In this document: piece by piece, positions 4,946 through 5,280 of the stretch
Layout of the letters: every line of letters starts with the position of its first letter
Numbering within the stretch: position 1 is the first letter of the stretch
Source: Burkholderiales bacterium
GTDB lineage: Bacteria > Pseudomonadota > Gammaproteobacteria > Burkholderiales > Burkholderiaceae_C
Assembly (NCBI GenBank): GCA_947458895.1
Contig: CANHBY010000142.1
Coordinates: 1 to 5,280 of the forward strand
Direction of reading: 5' to 3'
DNA: 5,280 nucleotides
The notes under the pieces: model-generated
What the model was told of the DNA's origin: nothing
Database searches by the model: none
Seen by the model: only the letters and a program-made list of their open reading frames with translations
Made by a program: the position numbers and the translations under genes

Positions 4946-5280
4946 AGCGCATCAATCTTCGACAGTTGTTCGCTCTTTTTGCCTTGTTCACGCTCATGAG
5001 CGTGGCATCAGCCGCCTCGGTGACACCCTGGCCCCTCATGCCCGATCTGCCTCGCGCCAAGGTGGCGTGGGTGGCCAAAGACGTGTGGGTCAATGGGGTG
5101 CCATCACGTATCCAGCAGTTCGATTCCAGCCTGAGCCCGCAAGCAGTACTGGCCCATTACCGCGCGCACTGGAAGACAGGCGAGGCGGGCCCTGCACGCG
5201 AAAGTCAGCATGGCGAATGGGCCTTGATTTCCGCGCTGCATGGCCCTTTCCAAATGGTGGTGCAGGTCAAAGCTGATGGC
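4942..5280 (+). CDS. Secreted protein of unknown function (3' end beyond window)
   Basis: The frame is open from the ATG at 4942 to the last base, giving the first 113 residues of a longer protein. The ATG overlaps the previous stop (ATGA), and GGAG at 4932-4935, 6 bases upstream, supports this start and translational coupling. MKRINLRQLFALFALFTLMS and the following VASA-A form a clear Sec signal peptide, with cleavage expected after A24. There is no lipobox Cys, so the product is probably periplasmic. The segment VNGVPSRIQQFDSSLSPQ followed by AVLAHYRAHW (50-77) has the pattern 'NG.P....F.S.LSP..VL..YR..W', which I recall from uncharacterised proteobacterial periplasmic proteins but cannot name. 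No catalytic motif is visible. Its tight coupling to a TadE/TadF-like gene suggests a role in pilus biogenesis; this is inference. Confidence 0.8.
   Translation, partial: MKRINLRQLFALFALFTLMSVASAASVTPWPLMPDLPRAKVAWVAKDVWVNGVPSRIQQFDSSLSPQAVLAHYRAHWKTGEAGPARESQHGEWALISALHGPFQMVVQVKADG

Noticed and set aside
4842..5276. Plus-strand ORF of 144 codons in another frame
   Set aside because: Overlaps the end of the TadE/F-like gene and the secreted protein; the frame starting at 4942 has a signal peptide, ribosome site and ATGA coupling, so this one is a shadow.

Overview
This window carries part of a Flp/Tad-type (type IVb) pilus or secretion locus from a GC-rich bacterium. The layout and protein sequences suggest a betaproteobacterium of the order Burkholderiales, possibly Comamonadaceae. 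That assignment rests on general resemblance (Burkholderiales-style Flp with a TEYIII motif, and a TadG-like protein with an ARLLN..AYGNRAM motif), not on a marker gene. Nothing in the window fixes the genus.

Bases 1-160 form a striking near-palindrome with three nested pairs of arms that all share one dyad axis. It has no coding capacity for a transposase and looks like a MITE-type or other structured repeat element. A short minus-strand reading frame (267 to 133) has a plausible ribosome binding site and runs straight into this element. It may be the 5' stump of a gene cut off by the insertion.

Three genes read leftward from about 2051 to 337: a TadE-like pseudopilin (2051-1365), a small lipoprotein of unknown function (1289-918), and a TPR-containing TadD-like lipoprotein (888-337). 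Four genes read rightward from 2280: a Flp-type pilin (2280-2546), a TadG-like protein (2702-4123), a second TadE/TadF-like pseudopilin (4151-4945), and a secreted protein of unknown function overlapping it by ATGA (4942 to beyond the window end). The 228-base gap at 2052-2279 separates the divergent operons and must hold the main promoters. It contains an inverted repeat and several copies of a GCAAC motif, but I cannot assign a clear -35/-10 pair.

Inferred working model: the Flp pilin is the major subunit. The TadE/TadF-like proteins are minor pseudopilins processed by the same prepilin peptidase, as all three share a Gly followed by Glu at mature position 5. The TadG-like protein is a membrane-anchored accessory component, and the lipoproteins help outer-membrane assembly. 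The ATPases, secretin, platform proteins and peptidase are not visible here; they would have to lie outside the window or elsewhere in the genome.
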